Shown here: in pieces, positions 11,654-22,500 of the stretch
Layout: each line of letters starts with the position of its first letter
Position numbering within the stretch: the first letter of the stretch is position 1
From: Talaromyces rugulosus
Taxonomy: Eukaryota > Ascomycota > Eurotiomycetes > Eurotiales > Trichocomaceae
DNA length: 64,000 nt
Direction: 5' to 3'
NCBI RefSeq assembly: GCF_013368755.1
Contig: NC_049566.1
Location: 682,001 to 746,000, forward strand
Position numbers and translations under genes: made by a program
Notes under the pieces: model-generated
Told to the model about the DNA's origin: nothing
Databases searched by the model: none
What the model saw: only the letters and a program-made list of their open reading frames with translations

Positions 11654-12807
11654 CTATTCTGATCCACCATCCCTTTCCTTGTCCAGTAGATCAAACACCT
11701 TCTTCACTGCATTCGTTACAACATGCTCAGTGTGCATTCCAGCCGGAGGATCGGCGTTGAACCCTGGGACGTTTCGTGGCGGCATTCCTTTCATGACTTC
11801 TAGCACTGTGCCGCCACCATACTGCGCTGATGTAGTCAGATTCACCATTTCGTCGGCCATCTCGCCAGGCGTCATTGAAATCTCATCGGTGATTCCGTGC
11901 ATCTTCATGAATTCTGGCCTGTCGGTAAAAAGCCGCGATTTCACTGGCCTGTTCGCTTTTTCAGTCGCGTTCTTTTTTTTTTTTTTTTTTTTTTCTTGGA
12001 GATGACATACCCAGGAGCAAGTGAAACAACCTTTATGCCGTATTTCTCATCCAACAAAGTCAAACTCCTCGTGAACCCAGAGACTGCGTGCTTGGAGGCA
12101 ACGTATATTGGACCCGACAAGTCATAAACCTGACCAGCAACGGAGCCGACGATTACCACGACGCCTTTCTTACGGTTTGGGAGAAGCTCTTGGATTGCCA
12201 TGCGGGTTAATTTAATCGGATGCGCGGTATTTATCGCTAATTCTCGGTAGAAATCCGATTCGGGGTCCTCCCAAAAATTGGAGAAGCTCTAAAATGGGAT
12301 CAGCCGGCTAAATGGTAGTTTTTTTTTTCTTTTCCTTGGAAAAAAAAGAAGAAAGGAAACCTCGTTTTCTGCTTACCGGTTCGAATACTCCCGCACCAGC
12401 GACATAGCTGACGTTCATGACTTAGGACGCTGACAAAAATGGCTTTAGACTTTGCAGGGCTTACAGGTCAGGGCTCTTTCCAAATTCTTGATGAGCTCGA
12501 TTTATCAAAGCTTTCAGGTCGTCCCAATTAATGACATCTGTCTTTTGGTACAGTGCTTTCGTGGGTTCGTCCTTTACAGACTGTAACCAAGACTTCGACT
12601 CCTCAACAAGCCGGACGTCTCCAATGATGACGTGACAGCCCTGTGCATGAATGCGTCGGGCATATTCAAGATTGATTCCTAAATTTCATTTAGCTGATTT
12701 ATTCAGCATGTTTCGTTAGGGTGATCGATTGATGTCTTACCCGATCCGCCTCCAGTCACAACAGCGACTTTGTTCGTGAGTGAGAATTCACCTACTTTAC
12801 CTGTCAT
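11654..12807 (-). CDS. short-chain dehydrogenase, 15-hydroxyprostaglandin-dehydrogenase-like
   Basis: Proposed CDS complement(join(11654..11948,12011..12288,12377..12407,12465..12678,12741..12807)), 294 aa. The start gives MTGKVGEFSLTNKVAVVTGGGSG, with the TGGGSG cofactor loop interrupted by intron 1. GDVRLVEE follows beta-2. The usual NNAG strand reads LYVAGAGVFEP, typical of the fungal 15-PGDH-like branch. The catalytic pair is in GPIYVASKHA and the product side is LAPGPVKSRL. The last intron carries an uninterrupted run of 22 T (plus strand, 11973-11994), which makes the raw frame look broken; splicing GTATGT...ACAG removes it cleanly. The enzyme probably oxidises or reduces a secondary alcohol/ketone with NAD; substrate unknown. 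Confidence 0.87.
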
Positions 12808-13579
12808 TTTATACAATATAAGGAGATCGATTTGGATTAGATTATATGGGGTAATATGTGAACTTCTGTATAGTGCAGGGGGCTTTATATACACGCGGGG
12901 AAGTGCGGGGGTTGCAGATCAACTAAGATAGTAGGGCCTATTAGAAAGTTGTTCCTATCAATTGATCTGCATGTATATGTACGTAATAGAATTAACTGTG
13001 GCCAATCATTACAGACAGAACATTTAAAGTTTTGGGGTCTGATTATTCTATGATAATGTTAGCAGCTTGATACATAGTATCAAGGATATCAAAACTAAGT
13101 AAAGACTGAAAACTATATATTCCAAGATTCTTTAACTAGCTACAAACAAAAGAAACAAGAAATTAATTTCTTCTGAATTTTATACTGAAGAACGCTAATT
13201 AAAATGCAATATTTCGATTACTTTTACATACGCTGGTTAGAAATGAAGAGATGGAGCTTTAAGAAAACACAGTATCAGGAATTGTCCCACGCACGTCTAA
13301 AATCTCAGGGTCATTATTTATTCACAGAGTCAATGAATTCTGTAATGATCCTGATATTGTACTGCTGCAAGAAAGATTTGGAAAAAAAGACGGAATATAA
13401 CCAGTCAAGTTGGTCTACAACACTTATTCAGCAACAGTGATCCTCGTAGTTTCAATGAATGGTGAACGCAAATGCATCTTGACAATCGATTTTCGTATGA
13501 CTAGCTCAACTAAAAAACATAGATACTCTACATTGTTCTGTTCCTTCGTATTGGGCACCCAAAGAAATGCAGGAATAAC
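12808..13579. other. AT-rich intergenic region
   Basis: 0.77 kb containing the promoter of the minus-strand SDR gene and the 3' flank of the decayed dioxygenase. ORF 13204-13440 has no recognisable motifs. Nothing else was seen. Confidence 0.5.
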
Positions 13580-14560
13580 TTATGAACCCACTGTCTTGCG
13601 GATTCTCGGTTCGACAGGGAACACCTGCTCCTCCACATTCACATTTTCGTACACATTATTCCAACGTGGGCGCAGTGGTTCGGGAGTTTCCCACGCATAT
13701 TCGGGGTCACGAAGCCAGAGTCTCAATAAATGGCGTCTGTAAAACATCATAATCAGCGAGAGCCACGTAAACTGAATGACAAGCGTGTCCTCGTCACAAC
13801 GCTCAGCCCCTACAGAGTGAATACTTACTCCTTTCCTTTCTCATCACGGAAACCATTTCTAGCGTGCAAAATTGATAAATTGTTTATATATTGAACATCG
13901 CCTTTTTGAAAGTTTAAAGTAGCACTGTGCTTCTCTGCGAGGAAATGCAGGGCATCCAATGCCTCAGCTTGTGCCTCTGTTATGGGTGGAATATTCTTCG
14001 AGCGAGGCTGCGCAAGGAAACCTGTGAAATATCGACGAGCATATTGGATTAGGACGCGCTCTGGCGCCGAGTCTGTTGCCGGTTGATGATAGAGGATAGG
14101 TCTCTTCGTGTACGGTTTTTGGGGGTCGTTGAACCTAAAATATAATAGTTAGCACTAGACATCGTTCGACGTCTATTTCCCACAATTTCAAGTCTCATGT
14201 AAATAATCTTGTATATGAGGAATAACACTTACCCGTCAACGGGCCAATTTTGAGAGAGTATGAATCAAATCCGGTCTCTCCCTGGCCAATACATTATACA
14301 CGAACCAGCTACTAGCAATCTTGCTCTCTCCTCCCTCCGCAGCAGGCTGAAGACAAATAAGGGAGATTATGTCACCTGCATCGGTGTGGAAGACCTGTTT
14401 ATCCGCGGTATTGGACGGAGCGCCAATCTGTCCTTCTTTAGCGGTGGTGGTGAGGTCTTTAATATGAGAAAGAACTAAAGAGGTCCCATTGGAAAAGCGG
14501 GTATCTTGTTGACGACCGTGCTCAACCGTCTTTCTTTATCTATGGAAGTCTATAGCGAAA
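13580..14560 (-). pseudogene. decayed TauD/TfdA-type Fe(II)/2-oxoglutarate dioxygenase
   Basis: Minus-strand blocks of a fungal TauD-family enzyme are recognisable: SLVLSHIKDLTTT and VFHTDAGDIISL (the HxD iron motif, about 14369-14383), ASSWFVYNVLARERPDL, an exon with RPILYHQPA, FTGFLAQPRS and INNLSILHARNGF (distal iron-binding His), and a last exon RRHLLRLWLRDPEYAW ending at the stop 13580-13582. The reading frame shifts between LIHTLS and the expected WPVDG (about 14240-14265), giving a premature TGA. The N-terminal ~100 residues cannot be found; 14520-14740 has only broken frames. A sequencing error could explain the frameshift but not the missing N-terminus. Confidence 0.75.
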
Positions 14561-15056
14561 TCCTGAGTTTTCCCTCGTTTTTATATGAGTCAATAAATCG
14601 GCAACCCCGCCAACAATCTCCTCTTGATGAAGCTATTGTCGCGGCCAGGGCCATGGTCCACTCCGTCTGTCACTTCCCGGGATTACTCCGCGCGTATCAA
14701 TATATTCACGATATTATTCAGAGCTAAAACTCCATGCGTCCACACATGGCTGCATGCTAGGCACGATCACAAGTGGCTTTAAACCTTGATACGCATAACC
14801 ACTCTTATTTTGATGAGGTAATGAGATTTATTTTCATGCAGAAAATTTCGATGCTGACGTTAAATGTGGAGTTGAAAAAGAATAAGAAAATGGTCATCGC
14901 GGGTTCAAATGGCGTGATTTACAGGGGGTAAACTCTATAACTAATCTCGCAGCAGGACTTTTTGCTTTCTATACTACTCTGTATATGGAAGGATACCAAT
15001 TGATATCAGAGCAATTTATTTGTTTTTGTTTCCCGGTGAGATAATTCAAGACTCCA
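14561..15056. other. intergenic, possible 5' debris of the decayed dioxygenase
   Basis: No intact gene. Broken frames on the minus strand up to about 14740 may be the mutated N-terminal part of the neighbouring pseudogene, but no motif confirms it. Confidence 0.4.
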
Positions 15057-16388
15057 TCAGAACGCTTGGATCGGTTCAGCGCCATCCCACATACTAACTA
15101 GAATCCGCCTCTCGCCTTTCCATGGCTTGCGACCATGAGACACCTGGAAGTTGTCGACCAGCAAAATATCGCCTTCGTCGAGGCTCAGGTTGATTTCTAG
15201 CTTATCAATAATCTCCTCGAGTTTTTCTAGGTGTTCGTGAGGAATGGGTGTTCCATCACCATATTCACATGGTAAGTCTAGGAGACGGTCTTTTGTCAGA
15301 CAATGCAGAAAAAAGAAGAAATCACATCTTCTGGAGCAATACTGCGACTCACAGGTCATACCGTCACGTCCAATATAGGGGGGATCTAGAGCTCCGATAT
15401 CACGGGTGATGCCAAATCGCCCAACCAATCCATTGAACCATACTGGGTGACCACTTGCAGGTGCCCGTCGAATTCCTATTGCTGTGTGAACCAACGATAT
15501 AGATGAACCGACTATGAAAAGAAGGAGCATACCTGGGATATGCTGTGTGATCTCAATGCTATCGTCCTCTGTCCAGTGGAAGTCATCAGTCAACTTCCGT
15601 ACTTGCTTCTCCACCTTCGCCTTCTTGGTAGCTTGATCATCAGTAGGGAGAAATTCCTGTCCGAAGCTGAATTCACCGGCCCAGTTGAACTCGTTCCCTG
15701 TGCCTTCTTTGCCCGGTGCACGGAAGAGCATTTTCATTGCCAGTCCTCTTTTTTGGATTTCCTGCACAAGTTCAGGGATGGAATTTTCGAGCTTCTCGTA
15801 CACTAATGCACTATGCGCGATGGGCGTTTCGCCTCCTGTCCAACAAATCAGGATAAATTGACAATTTCAGAGTGTACTATGACATACCCTCAAGAGCTTT
15901 CTTCTCACAATAAAAGTGGATGTTGGCAGGAAATCTTGTATATCTCGAATACTATAATATGCAATATGTAAGGACTCTTTTCCTGAAGATATTACTGGCC
16001 TCCTCACCTCATTATGCTGGTAAAAGCGACGGTCTTGAGGACCTTCATTGGCTGTCCAAATATTTTCTGCAACGATATTTCTCTTTCCAGCAAGTCCAAT
16101 CTGAATAAATGGCCTGGATCCACGAGCTGTCTCTAATGCGTTGATAACTTTTGCATAAGAGTCGGCGGATGGGTGTCCGATTCCTTTGAGCACAACAGCT
16201 CCATGCTTCTGGAGAAGTTCGGAAAAACGGCCTGATTCGGACAGTGCCTTGACTGCCTTCACTGAAGCTTCAAGAGAAGGAGTGTGTGGTTTCCCTTCCT
16301 CAATCTTTACTTGAAGACCATAGGGAAAAGAATTACTGTGCACAACTTGTGCTCCGGGGACATTAAAATGCTCGAATTGCACGGCCAT
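15057..16388 (-). CDS. TauD/TfdA-superfamily Fe(II)/2-oxoglutarate dioxygenase (HxE type, SyrP/AsnO-like)
   Basis: Proposed CDS complement(join(15057..15289,15353..15481,15533..15835,15888..15951,16008..16388)), 369 aa. Exon 2 is read from the AG at 15952-15953, giving QHNEYSRYTRFPANIHFYCE in frame across the junction. The iron site is H-N-E followed by the distal His in VDNFQVSHGRKPW; Arg in GERRILVSMWD is the likely 2-oxoglutarate anchor. HxE instead of HxD, plus the FYCEKKALEGGETPI segment, resembles enzymes hydroxylating amino acids (AsnO, SyrP, clavaminate synthase). The start at 16388 (MAVQFEHF) was preferred over the Lys-rich in-frame ATG at 16457. It diverges from an amino-acid permease, so an amino-acid-derived substrate is plausible but inferred. 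Confidence 0.87.
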
Positions 16389-16865
16389 CTCAAATGACTG
16401 ACTCGACTGCAGATTTCTGCTGTCGCCTGTGAAGTCTCCTTTTTTTTTTTCCTTCATAAATTATATACTAACGAATCTGGTGTTATTTTCCCCATGCTGC
16501 GTAGTTTCTTTAGACTAAACCGTTAAATTCGACATCCAATCCCAAAATGACACCATTTACAACTAAGTGCATTTATAACTAAGTGGCTCCATGCACGAGA
16601 AACATTACGTAGTAAATCCACTCGGAAAATACATTCCGAACGATCGCTAATTATATTTGAATTTTCTTTGCCTAATTGTTTTTTAAACTTCGACCTCTAG
16701 AATGACACCATATGGCTTCAGGCTTGCTTATTGTGGATTGGTACTAGCGTGCTCGAACTTAGTGGTTTTAGATGCATCAGCTAGTGAGTACAAATACTTT
16801 AGTAAGAGAGTCGATATTTTTCAGGACTTGATTCTTGATTATGAGAGGTCATCAAGAGATAGGAT
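16389..16865. promoter_or_regulatory. divergent promoter region between dioxygenase and amino-acid permease
   Basis: A 477-bp AT-rich spacer separates two start codons on opposite strands, so both genes must share it for transcription control. No specific factor site was assigned. Confidence 0.45.
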
Positions 16866-18874
16866 ATGGCGGAAATTGACAATAAAAATTCTTTTGGTGA
16901 GTTTCCACGCCCTTCAACGTCGCGAGCCACCAATGCACACATACTTAGCAAATAATAGCCGAAGAGGCCAAGCCAGTCCCTCAATACGATGTGTCCAATG
17001 ATCAAGATTTCCTACACATAGTAGAGAAAGATGTTCTTCAAGAGAGAGAGATCGGGGTTTTTGGGGCGGTATCACTCATAGTGAATAAGATTATTGGAGC
17101 TGGGTGGGTTCTGATTGTACCGGTGTATGTCTTTCTAGAAGCATTGCTCTAACCACAGATATATAGGATTTTCTCCACGCCTTCAACGATATTCAAACTC
17201 AGCGGTAGTGTTGGAATGTCTCTGATCCTTTGGCTTATTGCGGGCTTTATATCAACTTGTGGTGCTATGGTGATGCTCGAGTTTGGATCAGCAATCCCAA
17301 GGTCCGGGGGTATCAAGGTCTACCTGGAGCGTTCATTCTCGCCAAAACTGCTTCAGACTTGTGTTTATCTTTTCTATTGCGTGTTCCTCCGTAAGTAACA
17401 CCCTGTCACTTTCTGGAAGGGATATCTGATTTTGAATATAGAGGTATCGGCTAGTAATGCCTACACGTTTTCATCCTATCTACTTCTCGCGGCTGGCGTA
17501 GACCAAACTACTTGGAAAACCCGGGGAGTCGCCTGCGCTGCGGCTGTGTTCGCTGTCGGTATTCACACGGTCGCCCCAAGAATTGGACGAGGTCTTCAAG
17601 ATATACTCAGTCTAGTGAAGCTATTTACTCTACTTTTCATTGTCTGCACTGGTTTTGCTGCTCTGGCAGGCCATTTGAAAATTGACAACCCTCAGAACTT
17701 TGCCATCTCGACCTCCTTTAAAGGAACATCTAACAATGGATACAATATTGGAACAGCGCTGCTGAATGCTATTTTCGCATTTCAAGGATATGACAATGTC
17801 AATGCGGTAAGTTCATCCCACGAGTGCGCCCACACACTAGTCGTTCTTGCTAACAGAAGAAATGATTAGGTTCTATCTGAAGTCAGGAATCCAAAGAAGA
17901 CTCTGAAGATTGCTCTCCCATCCGCCATGGCTGCCATTACTGTACTTTACTTGCTTGCAAACATAGCATATGTATGTTCTCCCTGCAAACAACCATGGCC
18001 AACCAATAATCTTTACTAATCCCAAACAACAGTTTGCAGCCGTGCCCAAAGAAGAGTTTATCTCTTCTAAGATTACAATTGCTGCTTCTCTCTTTGAGAA
18101 CGTTTTTGGCCATTCAGCAGCTACAAAAGCTCTTCCAGCACTTGTGGCCATTTCTGCATTGGGCCACCTTCTCGGAATTGCCTTCACAGTCCGTAAGTAG
18201 TGGGCATCTATCTCTGGATAATATGAACATACCTGATACATCTTTTTAGCCCGTCTGATTCAGGAACTCGCCAAGGATGGTGTAACTCCGTTTCCTGACA
18301 TAATAATGCAGAATCGACCATTCAGGACTCCCATCTTCGGTCTTGCCATCCACTTAGGCGTTACAATCCTCTTCATTTGCGCCCCACCTGCAGGTGACGC
18401 TTTCAATTTCATCGTCAGCTTGTCTTCATACCCTACAACCTTCCTTCTGACTGTCATCACCTTCGGATTGGTGAAATTGCGTCTGTCGAGCACCGAAAGG
18501 TGGATTTCTGCGTTCTCAACTCCTTGGATTGTAATTGGACTCTATCTTGCTGGAAACATTGTAAGTTATTTCCCTCACGAATATCTCAATCCCATTATTT
18601 CCCAAAGCAGCATACTGGTTTTGGTCTTCTAACTTTTTTTCGAATATAGTTTCTCCTTGTTATGCCATATGTTCGTCCGCCTGATGGTAAAGGCAACACT
18701 AACCTTCCATACTGGCTTACCTCTGTGGTTGCTCTGGCGATATTGTCACTAGGGATTATTTACTATATTCTCCGATTTGTTCTTGCTCCACGGATATTTG
18801 GTTATGTGTTACAGCCCGTGGCAGTGGAATTGAGCGATGGCTCCCAAGTTACCCGATACAAGGTGAGCAAATAA
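16866..18874 (+). CDS. APC-superfamily amino-acid permease, Mup1/L-type family
   Basis: Proposed CDS join(16866..16896,16959..17103,17167..17390,17442..17806,17870..17971,18033..18192,18250..18560,18650..18874), eight exons, 520 aa. The first membrane helix has the substrate-binding GAGIFSTPS break typical of APC carriers. About 12 hydrophobic segments follow (LILWLIAGFISTCGAMVML, LFTLLFIVCTGFAALAG, AMAAITVLYLLANIAYFAAV and so on), with FAFQGYDNVNAVLSEVRNP matching the Mup1-type helix 6 region. Mup1 itself is a plasma-membrane methionine permease; mould paralogues vary in substrate. The acidic/polar N-terminal ~45 residues are cytosolic. The first exon is short and the ATG choice is the least certain point. 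Confidence 0.87.
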
Positions 18875-19177
18875 AAATGTTGAAGGATTTATGAAGGAAG
18901 ACACCCTACTTCATGAAAATTACGTATAATATAAGATTATTTAATAAATATTAATCGTCTACGGGGTTAATGTTGGTTTCAGGACAGAGTGAATGGGATT
19001 TGAGAGTCCCTCTTTTACTATTCTGAAGTATATCGATTGATATCTCAAAAAGAAAAATATTGGATTTGTGAAGAGAAAGTAATTGTATATACAAAAAGAA
19101 GAGTATTTGACAAAATATTTCAAAAATGCAAGGAAAGAATATTTTACATCACCCACCGATTCCGAATTCACTACAAA

Positions 19178-22016
19178 TCATCCGGAACGAACAGTGCTAT
19201 TTGAGGAGCTAAGCTCAGCTTTCCATGCCGAATTAAGCGCTTTGTTCAATGAATGTATAGGCGAAGTTGTGTCGTTTGTTCCGTAAATTGTTGCGGATTG
19301 CAGGGTAACATTAGTTTGGTAACCAAATGTCCCGTTGACAACCAATTGACCATTATTGTAAGTAAATTCCATAAAGCTGCTGGTCGAGTTGATGCTTATC
19401 CCGTCATCAAGATAAAGATTTCCCTTGGCCTTGCCGTTATCGTCGAGGGCGATGATAAGCTCGAAATCTTGTTCACGTAGCTGTGTCGTGGTGTTTACTT
19501 GATCGGCGTTGGTTCGGAGCGGTAGAATTGAGCCACCACGGATATGGACTGGGATATCCATATAAGTGACATTGTCGTAGTAAACATCCATACCCGTTTC
19601 TGGCATTTTCTCCGCTGTCCAGAAATCGTAAAAAGTATCTTCTGGTAGGTAGAATGTTGCATTCGTCGCGTTTTCAACGGTAACGGGGGATACAAGGATC
19701 GAAGGCCCGTAAAAGAATTGATAGTTGATTTCAAGCGTATTAGGGTCTTCAGGATACTGAAAGAACAAAGGAGTAATTGTTGTAGGAGATCCATCCAGGG
19801 TCTGCTGATAGAAGGAGGTATAGAAGTAATCCATAAGTTGGAAGCGAGTTGCAATGGCTTTCTTAGCAACATCGGTAACAAGCGGCCAGCGATAAAATTC
19901 CTGGAAATTAGCTCCAATATCGGCATGGTTACGGTAGAACGGATACCAAGCACCAAGCATAGCCCAGCGAGCACACAAAGTCTCGGTTGTATCGTCGTTG
20001 AACCCGCACACGTCAGATCCCACCATAGGCATTTGAAAGATCGAAGCGAATTCCATGTGTTGGAATATTGACAGTAGATAGTGAGACCACCATGATGCAT
20101 TATCTCCTGTCCAATGCCCTCCGTTTCTTCCATCCCCTGCAAAGGTGCTTCGTGAGATAATAAAGGGACGTTCATTGGACCGGCGATCCAGAAGGCCTTG
20201 GCGAGTGTGTGCAATCATTTGAGATGCATACAGGTTGTGAGTGTCATATGCAGTATACCCACCATAAAGAGAAAGATCTCCCCAAATGGTACCTGTGCTC
20301 AACAGCGGTTGTACATGTCCAATCGTGTAAGGCGGGTTGAGTAAATCCCGGTCCGGGAACCCTGTCATGTTCCCAGCTGTCGAGTCTCTCCTGAATTTTG
20401 AAGCACCTGGTGGCTGGAAATCAACGGGAAACCCAGGGAGGGGGTCCCAGGATGTGCGAACTGCAGGTGGCTGGGGAGGGTTCGACATTTGGATAGCAAG
20501 GTCAACGGCGTCAATGCAAGGATATCCGCAGAAGTTAGCGGGCTGTTCTTTCACGTTAGTTGTCTATGAGTGAGCACTGTTGTCGTAGATACTCACCTCG
20601 TTCATGTCAATCCAAATGCCATCCACCCCTATGCCATTGCTGTCACTAAAGAATGAACCGATTTGACCACTCCAATAGTTTTGTGAGTTGGGATGGAAAT
20701 AATCGACGAATGAGACTGCTCCAGGCCACATAACTGCGAGGAATTCGGTGCCGTTATCGTACTGAATAAAAACACCAGCATCCACTCCATTGTTGTATGA
20801 TGTGCTGTCATTTATTGAGACTGGGGGGTCGACCATGACGATATAATGCTGCTGATTTTCATGCAGATATGTCACAAATTCCTGCACTTTTTCGAGTGGG
20901 AATCGGTCAGGGTCAACAGTCCAGGTTCGTCGTAAATCCATATAATCAATATCGTTCCACATAGTTTCGAGGGGAATTCCAGCTTGAGAGTAATTATATA
21001 CAACCTCCGCAGCCATCATAATATCTTGGTATCCATATTTGCATTGATGAAAACCATAGGTCCAATACGATTGCTGAGCTGGCTGTATTTCGGTCAGAAA
21101 CTTGCCTCAATATTCAAAATTTTTAAATTCAAGGGGTTAAAGGAGACGGGAATGCATACCGTTCCAATGACGCTAGCATATTGACGTGCAACATCAGCAG
21201 GTGCAGGTCCGGCCAAGAAGTAGAAGTCCAACACGCCGCCAATAGTATTATATTCGAGATATTGAGAGGTACCGGACGTTTGATTGATGTTGATGTCCAT
21301 ACCGTTGCTATTTGATAAGAAGACACCATGAGCTCGGCCATTCCTCATTTCAATATAGAACGGATGACTGCCGTATAAGGGTCCGTTGGTGGGTAAGTAG
21401 GCCTGTCCGGTGTTCCATAGAGTGCGTTTGTAATTATTGACTTCGAGTCTGAAGGAATCCGAATCCTCTCCGAGTCCGTAGAGATAGGGGTTTAAGGGAA
21501 GAGATGTGCGTAGTCGAACATATTGGCTTTCGAAAATGAGGTTAGATCCGGATGAATTGAATAGTGTTTCGCTGTCGGAACGGCGCTGTACAGCGAAAGA
21601 AAAAGGGGCTTCTGAATACGAGAATATCAAGTCTGACTGGTTGGAGGATGACTGCGGCTGCCCCGACGGAGTTTCTAGTACTGAGGCAGGGATTTGATAG
21701 ACTTTTTCATCTTCATCGTATATCTTGACGTGCAGGCGCGAGTCTAATCAGATGATCACTAGTCAGCTTGGCTCTTATACATGGGACCTGGGTGTTGGTT
21801 GTTCATCTTACCCGTCTGATATTCAACAATTAGTTTCAAGTTCTCAATATCAGTGCCATAGACATTGCAAGGCGAACCTGCAAGCGTCAAATCGGCAGTT
21901 ATTGTACCTTTTGTCTGTTGGACATGGCTGACTTTGTAGCCTGGACAGCTGTCTGTCACGTCGGCTACCACAGCTGTACCCAGAAGGGGTATAAGGTAGA
22001 TAAAATTCCTCCACAT
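19178..22016 (-). CDS. secreted GH31 alpha-glucosidase (AgdC-like)
   Basis: Proposed CDS complement(join(19178..20542,20597..21082,21160..21743,21812..22016)), 879 aa, near the size of Aspergillus AgdC. Signal peptide [20 protein letters not shown]31 landmarks: [35 protein letters not shown], the nucleophile segment [16 protein letters not shown] (intron 3 falls between Glu and Pro), [18 protein letters not shown] with the acid/base Asp, GSDVCGF, and the C-terminal [11 protein letters not shown] beta domain. Many N-x-S/T sites fit secretion. It hydrolyses terminal glucose from oligosaccharides; exact linkage preference cannot be read from sequence. A TATATATGG box lies about 120 bp upstream and a CGGN8CGG site about 470 bp upstream. 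Confidence 0.93.
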
Positions 22017-22486
22017 TGGCCACGAATATTACATAAATGAGTGTTTTGTAAAGGGCTTGGGATAACAGCTCGCAAAACCACGATCCTCATCCATAACCCG
22101 GAAATTTGTGTTTTTATAGCTCTCAGCTTTCGATCCATATATATTAGAGCTAAGTAAGAGGTTAATCTCCGTCGTAATTTTAATAAAATGACTTTGTCAC
22201 CAAAATGGTGCTGATGACTAACGAATTGGGCATTCTCTATCCAACCCCGTGATATAGCAACCATACAAAAACAACTTTGAGAGTATAGTAAATGTCCTAG
22301 TACTTCTATTTGATATGATTTTAATGTCAGGTTACAAATATGCAGTCACGTAGGCGTTTAGTTTGTTTCTAGAAGACCAAGGCCCCTCGTATAGTATCAA
22401 AATTTTGGAAAATGTTCTAATGGGCCGCCTTAGTCGTTAATTCTTTGCTGATCAACGCCAAAAGAAACCAAGCAGCTAGATAAAAC

Positions 22487-22500
22487 CGGCCTATGTTCGG
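22487..22500. promoter_or_regulatory. AmyR-like site CGGN8CGG upstream of the alpha-glucosidase gene
   Basis: CGG-CCTATGTT-CGG matches the known AmyR consensus CGGN8(C/A)GG for starch-metabolism genes in Aspergillus. It lies about 470 bp upstream of the start at 22016 in the 5' flank of the minus-strand glucosidase. One copy only; binding is inferred. Confidence 0.4.

Noticed and set aside
11941..12201. Frame-breaking poly-A in the minus-strand SDR gene, first read as a pseudogene
   Set aside because: The tract falls in an intron with a GTATGT donor and ACAG acceptor; splicing restores a complete SDR.
21094..21160. Apparent premature stop in the GH31 gene
   Set aside because: It is intronic; GTATGC...TACAG splicing gives VIGT-PAQQSYW in frame.
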